From positions 1-48,580 of the forward strand of contig JAFGIW010000165.1 of assembly GCA_016929415.1 (NCBI GenBank): 48,580 bases of DNA, in the 5' to 3' direction. The position numbers were made by a program, and so were the translations under genes. Below the pieces are notes generated by a model. That model saw only the letters and a program-made list of their open reading frames with translations. It was not told the origin of the DNA and made no database searches. The DNA comes from Chitinispirillaceae bacterium (GTDB taxonomy: Bacteria > Fibrobacterota > Chitinivibrionia > Chitinivibrionales > Chitinispirillaceae). Of the stretch, positions 17,751 to 26,024 are shown in pieces. How positions within the stretch are numbered: the first letter of the stretch is position 1; every line of letters starts with the position of its first letter.

Positions 17751-19346
17751 GTGAAAAATCCGCTGGAACAATCGTTTGCAGTTGAAGAACGCACCGACGG
17801 GGTCTATGTCAGTGTGACCCGGTCCGACCGGGATTCGATTCGGATGGAGACGATTATCAGGGCAGTGGAAAAGGCGGGAGTGATGAATTTTGATGGAGAA
17901 AAGTTCAGAGATGTTTTTTCGCGTGCCCGCGGAGTATTTGAAAAAATCGGTCCGCCGTTTGAATATTATCATGAAGATATTGACAACTATATAAGTTGTT
18001 CACTATCTCCGCTGAAAGCAAGCATAAAAATTGCCGAAAGTTACTTACTTAAAGGAAACAAGCCGACCGCGCAACAAATTATCTTCTACCTTAAGCGTAA
18101 AGGAGTCGTCCATGGCATCGACACTGAACGCCTTTCCCATATCGGAATTGAAGCGCTCTATGAACGCTATGTCGATGTTGCGGCGGCGACTCCGCCTGAA
18201 AACGGCGCGGATGCCCGGATAGAGATCAAAATCGCACTATCTCCCGAAATAAAACCGAAATTGCGCAGCGACGGCAGTGTCGATTATCGCAGCATACAAA
18301 CGTTTACGTCGGTGTCAAAAGGCGATCTGCTGGCGATAAAATATCCTTCGGGTCCGGGAAAACCGGGGACCACCGTCACCGGAGAACCGATTGCACCGCA
18401 ACCGGGGCGGGATGCACCGCTGCCGATGGGTCGCAATACTGAAATGGGTGCAGACGGAATGCAGCTTCTTGCTGCGACAACCGGTATTGTTTTTTTCGAC
18501 AACTCGCTTCTCACGGTAGCGGAGTTGCTGCATGTCGGCAACGACGTCGATTTCAGTGTCGGTAATATCAAATACGCCGGTGATGTGCTTATCGGAGGCA
18601 ATGTACGACCGGGGTTTACCGTTGAGGCTGAGGGATCGATCCATATTAAAGGCGAGGTTGAATCAGCGACCATTACCTCGCGTGCCGGACATGTCGTTAT
18701 CGATAAAGGCGTCGTTGGAAAGGGCGATACCGTCATCAAGGCCAAAAAGGGAATGACCCTCAATTTCGCTCAGGATGCACACCTTTACACCGAAGGCGTC
18801 GTGACATTTGAAAAATACCTGTTGCATTGCAGGGTCGAATGCGAGACGTGTGAAGGAAACGGTCTTCAAAACAGCATCATCGGCGGCGATATCAGGGTGG
18901 AAAAGTCAGTCACAATCAGACAGTGCGGCAATGAAAAAGGCGTCGCGACGAAACTATCCATTTACGACAAAAGCAAGTCACTCATCAGCAATAAAATCAA
19001 GGAGCTTTCCGGATTACACGAACGACTTTCTTCCGAAGTGGGACCGATCGAACGGCAGTTGAAAACAAAAGCGGCGCTGATGAAGCGGGCCAGTGAGGAG
19101 GTTTCCAACCGCCATCGCGATGAAGTCAAAAAATGGGTTGACGCTTATAATGCCTTGAAAAAAAAGATAGACTATGTCGAAGGGAAAATGAAGGAGTTGA
19201 AAACCGCTCTTGACGCTCCCGGCGAACGCAACGGTTTTATCCAGGTTCTCGACCGCTGTTATCCGGGAACAACCATTACCATATACGATAAGACGTTACC
19301 GATCACTACAATACTTGTCAATAAGCGATTTGATCCGACTAAATAA
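17751..19346 (+). CDS. fapA: FapA/DUF342 domain protein
   Basis: This 531-residue protein matches the FapA (DUF342) family. An N-terminal region to about residue 150 is followed by the GKPGTTVTGEPI signature and a beta-helix core with repeats such as VGNIKYAGDVLIGGNVRPGFTV. A C-terminal coiled coil (about 420-490, NKIKELSGLHERLSSEVGP) and a short beta tail close the protein. In Vibrio and others FapA affects flagellar assembly and polar regulation. No flagellar gene lies in this window, so the role here is open. The start is GTG, with a GAGTGAG site upstream. It is 28 bases before the double-STAS gene, probably one operon. Confidence 0.85.
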   Translation: MKNPLEQSFAVEERTDGVYVSVTRSDRDSIRMETIIRAVEKAGVMNFDGEKFRDVFSRARGVFEKIGPPFEYYHEDIDNYISCSLSPLKASIKIAESYLLKGNKPTAQQIIFYLKRKGVVHGIDTERLSHIGIEALYERYVDVAAATPPENGADARIEIKIALSPEIKPKLRSDGSVDYRSIQTFTSVSKGDLLAIKYPSGPGKPGTTVTGEPIAPQPGRDAPLPMGRNTEMGADGMQLLAATTGIVFFDNSLLTVAELLHVGNDVDFSVGNIKYAGDVLIGGNVRPGFTVEAEGSIHIKGEVESATITSRAGHVVIDKGVVGKGDTVIKAKKGMTLNFAQDAHLYTEGVVTFEKYLLHCRVECETCEGNGLQNSIIGGDIRVEKSVTIRQCGNEKGVATKLSIYDKSKSLISNKIKELSGLHERLSSEVGPIERQLKTKAALMKRASEEVSNRHRDEVKKWVDAYNALKKKIDYVEGKMKELKTALDAPGERNGFIQVLDRCYPGTTITIYDKTLPITTILVNKRFDPTK

Positions 19347-19374
19347 TATATCATCATTGAAGGGCCGTAACATC

Positions 19375-20097
19375 ATGAACAGCAAAGATGAACTGAAAAT
19401 CGAAGAACGCCCCGGATACCTATGGGTAACGCTTCCCGACGCGATTACCATGTATGATAATAAGGAAATCGAGCAGAAGATCGGTAACCGGTTGCGTGAC
19501 CGGAAAGACCATGTCGTTCTCGATTTTTCTCATACACATGCGGTTTACAGCTCCGGCCTCGGTTTGATGATACGCATCCGGCGTTTCGTTACCGAACGGA
19601 ACGGAACGATAAGTCTGGTCAATGTCCCTGAATCGGTATTAAATATGTTTACTGCGCTAAATCTCGATAAAGTGTTCCACCTCTATAAGACCGACGTCGA
19701 ATTCGAAATCTCACAGGATGACTTCATCAAGAATAAAGAGAGTGAAGATCGGTTGGGATTTCTCTTCGTCGCTAAACTCGAGCAGGGGTCTTTCCGGATC
19801 AATATATCAGGGGAAATGACAAGCGACTTCGACCTGTCCGCCTGCAGGAAGATGCGGCCGGAAGCCGGGGTATCGCTTTACCTCTTCGATCTGTCGGGAC
19901 TCGAGGCGGTTGACAGCACCGGAGCGGACCTATTGATTGATCTGACAAAGAGGATCACTGCGGCAGGGGGCCGTTGCCGCGGCTACGGCACACCCGGCAT
20001 GACGCTTGAAACCTTAACCATACTCGGTGCGGACAAGCACCTGACATTTTTTCCAGATGAAAAATCCGCATACGAGGGTTCGTCACCCATCAGTTGA
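19375..20097 (+). CDS. Tandem STAS-domain protein (anti-sigma factor antagonist-like)
   Basis: The product has 240 residues from the ATG at 19375, which has an AGGG ribosome site. Two STAS domains are visible. The first (about 10-115) has VVLDFSHTHAVYSSGLGLM, the second (about 135-235) has LYLFDLSGLEAVDSTGADLL. Both keep a Ser at the usual phosphorylation position before the Gly. STAS proteins of the SpoIIAA type bind serine kinases/anti-sigma factors when unphosphorylated. A kinase or phosphatase partner is not encoded in the window. The tandem arrangement and pairing with FapA suggest a signalling output to a cell-surface or motility process, which is inference. Confidence 0.85.
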   Translation: MNSKDELKIEERPGYLWVTLPDAITMYDNKEIEQKIGNRLRDRKDHVVLDFSHTHAVYSSGLGLMIRIRRFVTERNGTISLVNVPESVLNMFTALNLDKVFHLYKTDVEFEISQDDFIKNKESEDRLGFLFVAKLEQGSFRINISGEMTSDFDLSACRKMRPEAGVSLYLFDLSGLEAVDSTGADLLIDLTKRITAAGGRCRGYGTPGMTLETLTILGADKHLTFFPDEKSAYEGSSPIS

Positions 20098-20274
20098 CCG
20101 GACACCGAGTAACGGCACACTGCAGACCGGGAAATAAGTTTACGGCACAAGTACTGTCTCCCGTTAATGCTTCCGGGTGTGGCGATGCCGCTCAACGCAG
20201 GTGTGCATGCTTCGGTCTGAAATCGTATATCAAGCTTCGAGTACTTCACATCCTAAATAACGGTCTTCGGAAAC

Positions 20275-20781
20275 TCATCCACGCGATGTTACCGTACCTC
20301 GCTCAACCAGCAGTGGAACCGAGATGATGATTCTGTTGATCTTTCCTGTCATGAAAAACTGATCGGCATAATCGAGAATGATAGTGGTCGATGCATTGGT
20401 GCCGATTTTATAAACCAGGGTAAACTTTTCGACCCGGGACGAACCATTATCCTTCATAGCCTGAAGGGGTATTGACGGAAGGCCCACACTGAGCGGTTTA
20501 AGGTATTTGCCTTCCTCAAGGTTGAGATGATACACCCAGTTGCGGACATTAAAAAGGCGGTTCTCCTTCATTTTATTTTTTACTTCACCATCAACCCTGA
20601 GGTAGCCCGTACGGTTATCATACTTGGCGGCGGTAAGCCTGATGCTGACTTTGTGGGTGACATTGTCGCAATCCATGAAGGTAACAGTACTCCATACGCC
20701 CTGTTTCAGACTCTCGGTGCAACTGAAATGGAGCAGTACTGATGTTAAAAGAAACGCGGTTGATAAAATACGTGAATTCAT
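20275..20781 (-). CDS. Exported protein, possible lipoprotein, unknown function
   Basis: This 168-residue protein has a signal peptide ending in LLHFSC; the Cys could be lipidated, though the lipobox is weak. The mature part is predicted beta-rich (VSIRLTAAKYDNRTGYLRVDG and VEKFTLVYKIGTNAS), resembling small immunoglobulin-like domains of DUF4352/FxLYD type, but no family is certain. GAGGAG lies upstream of the ATG. It lies between the STAS gene (convergent) and the Nudix gene. About 180 bases on each side contain nothing recognised. Confidence 0.6.
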   Translation of the reverse strand: MNSRILSTAFLLTSVLLHFSCTESLKQGVWSTVTFMDCDNVTHKVSIRLTAAKYDNRTGYLRVDGEVKNKMKENRLFNVRNWVYHLNLEEGKYLKPLSVGLPSIPLQAMKDNGSSRVEKFTLVYKIGTNASTTIILDYADQFFMTGKINRIIISVPLLVERGTVTSRG

Positions 20782-20959
20782 CCGGACACTCCTCGTTATG
20801 GTTATGCAGACAGGGAAATCGTCCCATTAATACACACCGAACGGGAACCACCAGATTCAAAGCGGCTGTGGAAGCGCGTGCGTGTGGTGATACCAATCAG
20901 CCTTCCTAAACGACCATTCGTCGGGCTGAATTTAATATATATGACCACAAGACACGCAG

Positions 20960-21643
20960 TCAATGGGGTGGGGGGGGAGGAACAAACAACATCTTGTTAC
21001 CTCGATAGCTTTCGAAAAGATATAAACCGAGACGCGCCTGAATCGAAGTAAGTTGCGGTTCGGCTTCTTCACGTGTGAGAAGGTCGACGGCGATATGCTC
21101 GTTTTCAGCATCATTTCCACCCGCTCGGTGATGGAAGGCGGTAAATTCGTCGCCGGGGAGCTGTTTGACGCATCCGAAGAAAAAAACGGCTTCATCCGAT
21201 GCGCCGGCCGAGCTGTAGAGCGGCTGCGCCGCCAACCTGACCAACTCTTCCCTGATACTGCCTAGTCCGGTTTCCTCGAACAATTCACGCACCGCAACAT
21301 CCGCCGGATCGTCGTCCGGCCGGTCGATCATCCCTGCGGGAAATTCAAGACAGGAACGCCCATTTCCGATTCGCCGTTGGCGGACCATCAGGAACCGCTC
21401 TTCGCCGTTATCCCGGTTGACCAGTAACGGCACAACAACAACGGCATGACCGCGGATGAATACAATATGCGGAAGCCGGTAACCTTCGGGCGCTTCAACG
21501 TCGACATCAAGCAGCGAGAAGAGATGATCGCCGTTTTTCCTAAAAATTTCCTTCAAGAAGGAGACGGTATTAATCATGCAACCGGCCCGGGAGACATTCC
21601 GGCGCCATTGGTCGACCTTGAATAGACGGGTGGATTGGTTCAT
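20960..21643 (-). CDS. Nudix hydrolase
   Basis: This 227-residue protein has a Nudix box: the Gly of FPAGMIDRP is followed by an acidic stretch and then AVRELFEETGL. One residue is inserted, and Asp replaces the first Glu relative to the GX5EX7REUXEEXGU pattern. The REUXEE core that binds the metal is intact. The family cleaves nucleoside diphosphates linked to another moiety; the long N-terminal part and length recall ADP-sugar pyrophosphatases, but the substrate is not fixed. The gene starts 40 bases after the SpmA-SpmB-like gene. It ends in VPPPPPH. Confidence 0.85.
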   Translation of the reverse strand: MNQSTRLFKVDQWRRNVSRAGCMINTVSFLKEIFRKNGDHLFSLLDVDVEAPEGYRLPHIVFIRGHAVVVVPLLVNRDNGEERFLMVRQRRIGNGRSCLEFPAGMIDRPDDDPADVAVRELFEETGLGSIREELVRLAAQPLYSSAGASDEAVFFFGCVKQLPGDEFTAFHHRAGGNDAENEHIAVDLLTREEAEPQLTSIQARLGLYLFESYRGNKMLFVPPPPPH

Positions 21644-21683
21644 CTTGTCCGTCCGGGCATACTCGATAAAGGATAAGACCGGT

Positions 21684-22997
21684 TCATCTGAACAGGCCGA
21701 ACATCAGATGACTGATAAGAACCGCCATGCATAACCCGACCGCGTCGGCGACCAGGGCTGCACTCAGGGCGTGACGGGTCCTGTGAACTCCGACAGCGCC
21801 GAAATAGACCGCAAGCACGTAAAAAGTAGTTTCAGTACTTCCCTGCATTACCGAAGCGACAAAAGAGGCGAAACCGTCCGGAGCCCTGTTGACGATCTCG
21901 GACATGACTGCAAATGAACCGGTACCGGAAAGCGGACGCATGAATGCGAGTGGAAGCGTTTCGGTCGGCACACCGAGAAATGCGGTGACGGGAGCGGCAA
22001 TGCGACTGAATAATGCTAGCGCTCCGCTTTCGCGAAACATGCCGATCGCAACAAAAATGGCGACCATGAACGGGATGATACGGATCGCCACCTGAAATCC
22101 CTCTTTGGCGCCTTCGGTCACCGCCTCGTACACCCGTACACCGCGGAAATATCCGAAAAAAAGCAAGCCTCCCATAAGTGCGGGAACCAGCCACTCCGTA
22201 CCCTTCGTCAACAATCCGAAGGAAAGGTGCGGCATGGTCCCGTGAGTGATGAAGTGGTAGGGGATTGCCCCTAAGAATGCTGCCAGAGAACACCAGAGCA
22301 CTATTTTCGCGGCAAGACCGATCGGCGCCGGGGCATCATGCAGCTCCGGTTTGCCGGTGGTGGTATCTGTTGTTTTCGTATCGGTAAGGGGTGGCGGTTC
22401 AGACCGCACCCGGCGGGCAAAGAGCTTCGTGGCAATAATGGCGGCAGCGGTCGAAGTGATGGTGGCAATCAATCCCGGAACGAGGATGGACGCCGGCTGT
22501 GAAGCTCCTGCGGCGGCACGGACGGCAATCACACCGAGCGGCAGAATCGTTACGCTCGATGTATTCATTGCAAGAAAAAGGCACATGGCATTGGTTGCCG
22601 TCCCCTTTTCAGGATTAAGGCGGTCAAGTTCGGTCATTGCCTTGATACCAAACGGAGTGGCGGCATTACCGAGCCCGAGCATATTTGCCGCCATGTTCAT
22701 GATCATTGCGCTCATTGCCGGATGTTCCGCGGGTACGTCGGGAAAGAGCCTCGTCATGACCGGTCGGATTGCCCGGGCGATCATCAGTGTCAAACCGGCC
22801 TCTTCGGCCACTTTCACTATACCCAGCCAGAGCGCCATGGCGCCGATGAGGGAGAGGGCGAGCGTAACCGCGTTTTTCGCCGCATCAAACGATACTCTGG
22901 TGACTTCGCCCATTGTACCGGTATAGGAGGCGACAATAATGCTTATCAGGATAAGAAAAAACCAGATGCTGTTTATGGCTGCAGGGCGTTGTTTCAT
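21684..22997 (-). CDS. Fused SpmA-SpmB-like nucleoside-recognition (Gate) membrane protein
   Basis: This 437-residue protein combines two modules. The first half (about 1-200) matches SpmA: NAVTLALSLIGAMALWLGIV, AMIMNMAANMLGLGNAATPF and LFLAMNTSSVTILPLG. A low-complexity linker rich in Thr, Pro and Asp (about 200-235) follows. The second half matches SpmB: EGAKEGFQVAIRIIPFMVAI, PLAFMRPLSGTGSFAVMSE and STETTFYVLAVYFGAVG. In Bacillus the two are separate spore-core dehydration proteins. Fused forms occur in non-sporulating diderms and are likely transporters of unknown solute. The two conserved halves argue for an intact gene. Confidence 0.88.
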   Translation of the reverse strand: MKQRPAAINSIWFFLILISIIVASYTGTMGEVTRVSFDAAKNAVTLALSLIGAMALWLGIVKVAEEAGLTLMIARAIRPVMTRLFPDVPAEHPAMSAMIMNMAANMLGLGNAATPFGIKAMTELDRLNPEKGTATNAMCLFLAMNTSSVTILPLGVIAVRAAAGASQPASILVPGLIATITSTAAAIIATKLFARRVRSEPPPLTDTKTTDTTTGKPELHDAPAPIGLAAKIVLWCSLAAFLGAIPYHFITHGTMPHLSFGLLTKGTEWLVPALMGGLLFFGYFRGVRVYEAVTEGAKEGFQVAIRIIPFMVAIFVAIGMFRESGALALFSRIAAPVTAFLGVPTETLPLAFMRPLSGTGSFAVMSEIVNRAPDGFASFVASVMQGSTETTFYVLAVYFGAVGVHRTRHALSAALVADAVGLCMAVLISHLMFGLFR

Positions 22998-23256
22998 GTT
23001 GTATCAAACCGGGCTGCCGGAGCGGGGAGGAGAGCCGTTCAAAACCATGTTTAAAAGATACACTCCGGTATAAGTAAATTCTACTATGACTGTTGCCGTA
23101 AAAATCCAGCCGTCATCGACCGGACCCGATTCATCTCCTTCGCCCTCCTTAATTCCGACCACTTCTTTGTCAGCCGTAATTACAGTTGCAATGGCGGGCC
23201 AAAGATGGGTATAATGGAATTACTGATCTCAACCATCAACCAACGCGGGAGCCGGA
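22998..23256. other. Intergenic region with divergent start
   Basis: These 259 bases lie between the divergent SpmA-SpmB-like and small lipoprotein genes. A promoter for the lipoprotein is evident at 23186-23215. Nothing else was recognised. Confidence 0.5.
23186..23215 (+). promoter_or_regulatory. Candidate sigma-70 promoter for small lipoprotein
   Basis: TTGCAA (23186-23191) and a perfect TATAAT (23210-23215) are separated by 18 bases. They lie about 40 bases upstream of the small lipoprotein ATG, which is a good fit for the housekeeping sigma factor. Confidence 0.65.
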
Positions 23257-23478
23257 ATGACGCCCTATGCAAAAATGTTCTTCATCGTCGTTGCGGTTTT
23301 TCTTGCAGCCGGATGCGGCAAGACCAAAGAATCAAAGCCACTGCCTGAACCTTCGAAAGCTGTTGAAGACCTCACCGGAATGACCGCCGTTAAAAAGGGG
23401 AAAGAAATTAAAAAGAAGCTGAACGAAGCTCAAAAAGCACAGGAGGAACGATTGAAAGAGATTGAAGAGATGGAGTAA
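23257..23478 (+). CDS. Small lipoprotein with charged helix
   Basis: This 73-residue protein has a lipoprotein signal peptide ending in LAAGC. The mature part is short and highly charged, with a Lys/Glu-rich helix at about residues 46-73 (KGKEIKKKLNEAQKAQEERL) that could form a coiled coil. GGGAG lies 6-7 bases before the ATG and a strong promoter is upstream. Small anchored helical lipoproteins may act as surface or peptidoglycan spacers, but no family was recognised and the function is unknown. Confidence 0.75.
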   Translation: MTPYAKMFFIVVAVFLAAGCGKTKESKPLPEPSKAVEDLTGMTAVKKGKEIKKKLNEAQKAQEERLKEIEEME

Positions 23479-23653
23479 CGTATCCTTCAGTTTCGTAGAA
23501 CTCCACTGTGCCCTCTTTCTTCCTTCCGGGGCAGAAAAAATGAGCCGTCGAACCGGGCAGGCAAGGGTTGCCGGGGCGGTCGTCCGTCAGTATACTTCCC
23601 GGCCGGCAGCCAAAACCGGATGTCGCCATGGGTCCGACTTCGGGAAAATGCGA

Positions 23654-23868
23654 TTAATGATTTTCTGCCTCCCTTGAGTTGCCGGCCTGCAGACGATACA
23701 AATAACACCCTTCCGGCCTCCCTTTGGCGTTCCACTGCACCGTATGGTCTCCGGCGGACAAGCGTCGGGGGGGGATTGTTGCCGCTTCCCTCCCGAGCAT
23801 GTCGAATACATGGAGACACAGGCGATAGTAATGGCGCAGGAAATAATGGAATATACTGGAGGTTTCAT
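23654..23868 (-). pseudogene. Relic of a protein with a type IX secretion/FlgD-like C-terminal domain
   Basis: Between 23818 and 23654 the minus strand encodes 54 residues containing CLHVFDMLGREAATI, then LSAGDHTVQWNAKGRPEG and CYLYRLQAG. This is the classic pattern of the FlgD-like type A sorting domain: VYDVLGREVATL, then GxHxVxWN, then GVYFYRLQAG. The frame stops at NSREAENH, short of the usual final strand. Upstream, an AAGGAG site leads to an ATG at 23868 that opens a signal-peptide-like sequence (MKPPVYSIISCAITIACVSM) in a different frame. The element therefore looks like the two ends of a larger secreted protein joined by deletion and frameshift. Confidence 0.6.
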
Positions 23869-24019
23869 CTCATTCTCCTTCTTACCGGATCACGCCGCGT
23901 GATCGGACGGTCGACATTTCAAATATACCGCTTCGAATCGATTTCGTCAAAAACTGAAAAGGTTTACCTGCGGTGCCGGTGGAATACGGTCGTTGAGTTG
24001 CACCGCCTTGTGCCGGTGA

Positions 24020-24044
24020 TAAACGGGGGCTCCACCCCCGTTTA
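24020..24044. repeat. Perfect 10-base inverted repeat
   Basis: The arms TAAACGGGGG and CCCCCGTTTA are exact reverse complements with the 5-base loop CTCCA. The element lies in non-coding sequence away from any gene end, so it is more likely a dispersed palindromic repeat than a terminator. Confidence 0.6.
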
Positions 24045-24116
24045 CAATAATCCAGATTTTTGTAAAATTAAAAAGTAGAATCAAAAGCGGTGGGGTCGAC
24101 ACCTCGCCAGCGGCTT

Positions 24117-24150
24117 CCCGCCTGCGCGTAACCGCTTCGGCGGAGGCGGG
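24117..24150. repeat. REP-like palindrome with UUCG-type hairpin
   Basis: Outer arms CCCGCCT (24117-24123) and AGGCGGG (24144-24150) enclose an inner hairpin CCGC-TTCG-GCGG (24132-24143). The GC-rich, imperfect stem in intergenic sequence is typical of repetitive extragenic palindromes. Only one copy is visible in this window. Confidence 0.5.
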
Positions 24151-24358
24151 CGCGCCGGCAGGCCCCCTGCTGATGAACAGTGATATTTTCAATTTTGTTG
24201 ATTGTGGAGGTATTATGCAGCTATTTTCAAATACATAATGACGGGAACACGCAGGGGCGACGATCGAAGCCATGGTGCGCTTCCTCATATGCAGCCATCC
24301 GGGAGAAATCAATTTTTCCCTCAGCCAGAGAACCTCACGTTAACAAAGATACATAGTC

Positions 24359-24670
24359 ATGACAATTCACCTCATATTTTTCCTCGCGGGAATAGGCCTT
24401 TTATGCCTCTCCTCCGAGATGGTTGTCCGCAAAATTCCCGTCATCGCGCGAAGGCTGGGTATCAGCTGCATTATCCGGCCGCTTGTAATCGCCGATGCCT
24501 GCGTGCTTAATATCGATATCGCTTCCCTCATTCTGGCAGGCGTGATGATGCAGATTTTTATCACGACAAAGGCGATTTTCAGCAGGATTGAAGCGGTAGC
24601 AGTGCTGCTGCTCTACGCTTATTTCGTGGCGACTCATCTCTGGCCGCGGATTGTACCGTGGTGTTTCTGA
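24359..24670 (+). pseudogene. Internally deleted CaCA-family (YrbG-like) cation antiporter
   Basis: The 103-residue frame starts like a YrbG-type calcium/sodium antiporter: FFLAGIGLLCLSSEMVVR, then ARRLGISCIIRPLVIAD. It ends like the same family's last two helices: ASLILAGVMMQIFITTKAI, then FSRIEAVAVLLLYAYFVATH. Intact proteins are about 310-370 residues with two alpha-repeats carrying GxxxPE motifs. Both repeats are missing here, so some 200 or more residues have been lost between about residues 46 and 52. The frame itself is still open. Transport activity is not possible in the known way. It is better read as a relic than as a small protein. Confidence 0.6.
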
Positions 24671-24717
24671 TTTAACAAAAGCCGCCCTTTGGAAAGAACC
24701 TGTCTCCGAACAGCTCA

Positions 24718-25935
24718 TCAATCAAACAGCGACATTTGCCGCGTCTGCGGTTTCGGCAAGGGAGGTTTTGACGGTCCTTCCACTGTCATTCCCCCAAATC
24801 GATGCGACTGTTCGCGTTCGAAGGTGATGATTTTATCGACGTCCCCGAAGGGAGAGCGGTTCTTTTCGATTGAAAGCGCCATGCGGTGAAGCACATTCAG
24901 GCTGCGCAGTTTTTCACTGCGGTCTATTCGTGCCGCGTTGACGGCATTCCTGAGTGTTGCGATGCTTTCATCATACACTTTAAGCGGCACAGGGAACGGA
25001 TGACCGTCTTTCCCTCCGTGGGCAAAGGCGAAACGGGCAGGATCGGAAAACCGGCTCGGACCGCCGTAAATAACCTCGCTGACGAGCGCGAGCGACTGCA
25101 CGGTTCTCGGCCCCATGCCGGGTAAGAGCAGTGCATCGATAAAGTTTCGGTACTGCTGTTCGTATGCCAGCGTCATCACGGCGCCGAGTCGTTTGGAATC
25201 CACGTTGCGTTGACGTATTGCGTGGTCGGGGCCGAGCGTCAGGTAACGCATCTCCTTCTTCTGCCGGTTCGGATGTAAAGAAAGAAATTCGACGATTCCG
25301 CTGCGGTTGTCGTTCGCACGTGAATCGCTCAGATTCATGATCCGGCCCAGGTTCTGTCCGATAACGGCAGCGTGGGGGTCGTCGACGAATGACGTGAGCG
25401 TAGCGGAATGCCAGTGATACCGGCGCGCCCGTTTCCTGTCCGTGTTCATGCCCTGCTGGACAACCGCCCATTCGCCGTTGCGCGAAACAATAAAGGAATG
25501 AAGATAGAGCGAAAATCCGTCGTCAATGCAGGTGTTGTCGACCTTGGCGCTCAGTTTCGACGCGCGCACGAGCCCAGTGCCGTCAAGGCCGGTTTTCTCG
25601 GAGAAGGCGAGCAGCTCGTTCGGAGTCTGCAGGGAGTGCCTGCCGCGTCCGCCGCAGATAAAAAGGCCCAGTTCGTCGAACATCGGGTTGATGGCGCGCT
25701 TGAGGGCACCCATGACCGACGTGGTGATTCCCGAAGAGTGCCAGTCCATTCCCATGACGCAACCAAGGGCCTGGAACCAGAAGGGATCGGACATGCGTCT
25801 GATGACTTCAGCAGGGCCGAACTCCAGGGCCAATGCGCGGATGATCTCGCGGCCGATCGAGGTCATTCTTGTATGGAGCCATTCGGGGACATGGCCGTAG
25901 TGAAGGGGGAGGTCTGCGGTTCCGGAACGTTTCAT
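24718..25935 (-). CDS. DUF763 protein with C-terminal sliding-clamp-binding motif
   Basis: This 405-residue protein matches DUF763, starting MKRSGTADLPLHYGHVPEWL and continuing with DPFWFQALGCVMGMDWHSSG. Around residue 275 it has LLLPGMGPRTVQSLALVSEV, a helix-hairpin-helix-like motif that suggests DNA contact. The last residues are RQMSLFD, which fits the QxSLF motif used by polymerases, mismatch-repair and other proteins to bind the beta sliding clamp. The family has no established function that I can name. A role in DNA processing at the replication fork or in repair is inferred from these two motifs. It is a single gene with no partner nearby. Confidence 0.85.
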   Translation of the reverse strand: MKRSGTADLPLHYGHVPEWLHTRMTSIGREIIRALALEFGPAEVIRRMSDPFWFQALGCVMGMDWHSSGITTSVMGALKRAINPMFDELGLFICGGRGRHSLQTPNELLAFSEKTGLDGTGLVRASKLSAKVDNTCIDDGFSLYLHSFIVSRNGEWAVVQQGMNTDRKRARRYHWHSATLTSFVDDPHAAVIGQNLGRIMNLSDSRANDNRSGIVEFLSLHPNRQKKEMRYLTLGPDHAIRQRNVDSKRLGAVMTLAYEQQYRNFIDALLLPGMGPRTVQSLALVSEVIYGGPSRFSDPARFAFAHGGKDGHPFPVPLKVYDESIATLRNAVNAARIDRSEKLRSLNVLHRMALSIEKNRSPFGDVDKIITFEREQSHRFGGMTVEGPSKPPLPKPQTRQMSLFD

Positions 25936-26024
25936 GACATTAAATATATTCCTTTCCCTTGGCGGATAGACTGAAACTCAGTTTCCCCCCTTGCCCCCAA
26001 CCCCGCACAAAACCTAATTTAAAC

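Larger units (their letters stand above)
23479..24358. other. Decayed stretch of about 880 bases without intact gene
   Basis: No frame here has the composition and start of a functional gene. It holds the relic of a type IX sorting-domain protein (minus strand, 23654-23868) and two palindromic elements (24020-24044 and 24117-24150). It is followed directly by a deleted antiporter gene. It looks like a site of repeated deletion and gene loss. Confidence 0.6.

Noticed and set aside
23587..23868. 93-residue minus-strand frame beginning MKPPVYS as an intact gene
   Set aside because: Past residue 20 it reads the sorting-domain DNA in the wrong frame and has an odd Cys/Pro-rich composition. It is treated as part of a relic.
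23620..24312. Open frames on both strands in the gap after the small lipoprotein
   Set aside because: They have no ribosome site, no recognisable domain and biased composition, and they run through palindromic repeats.
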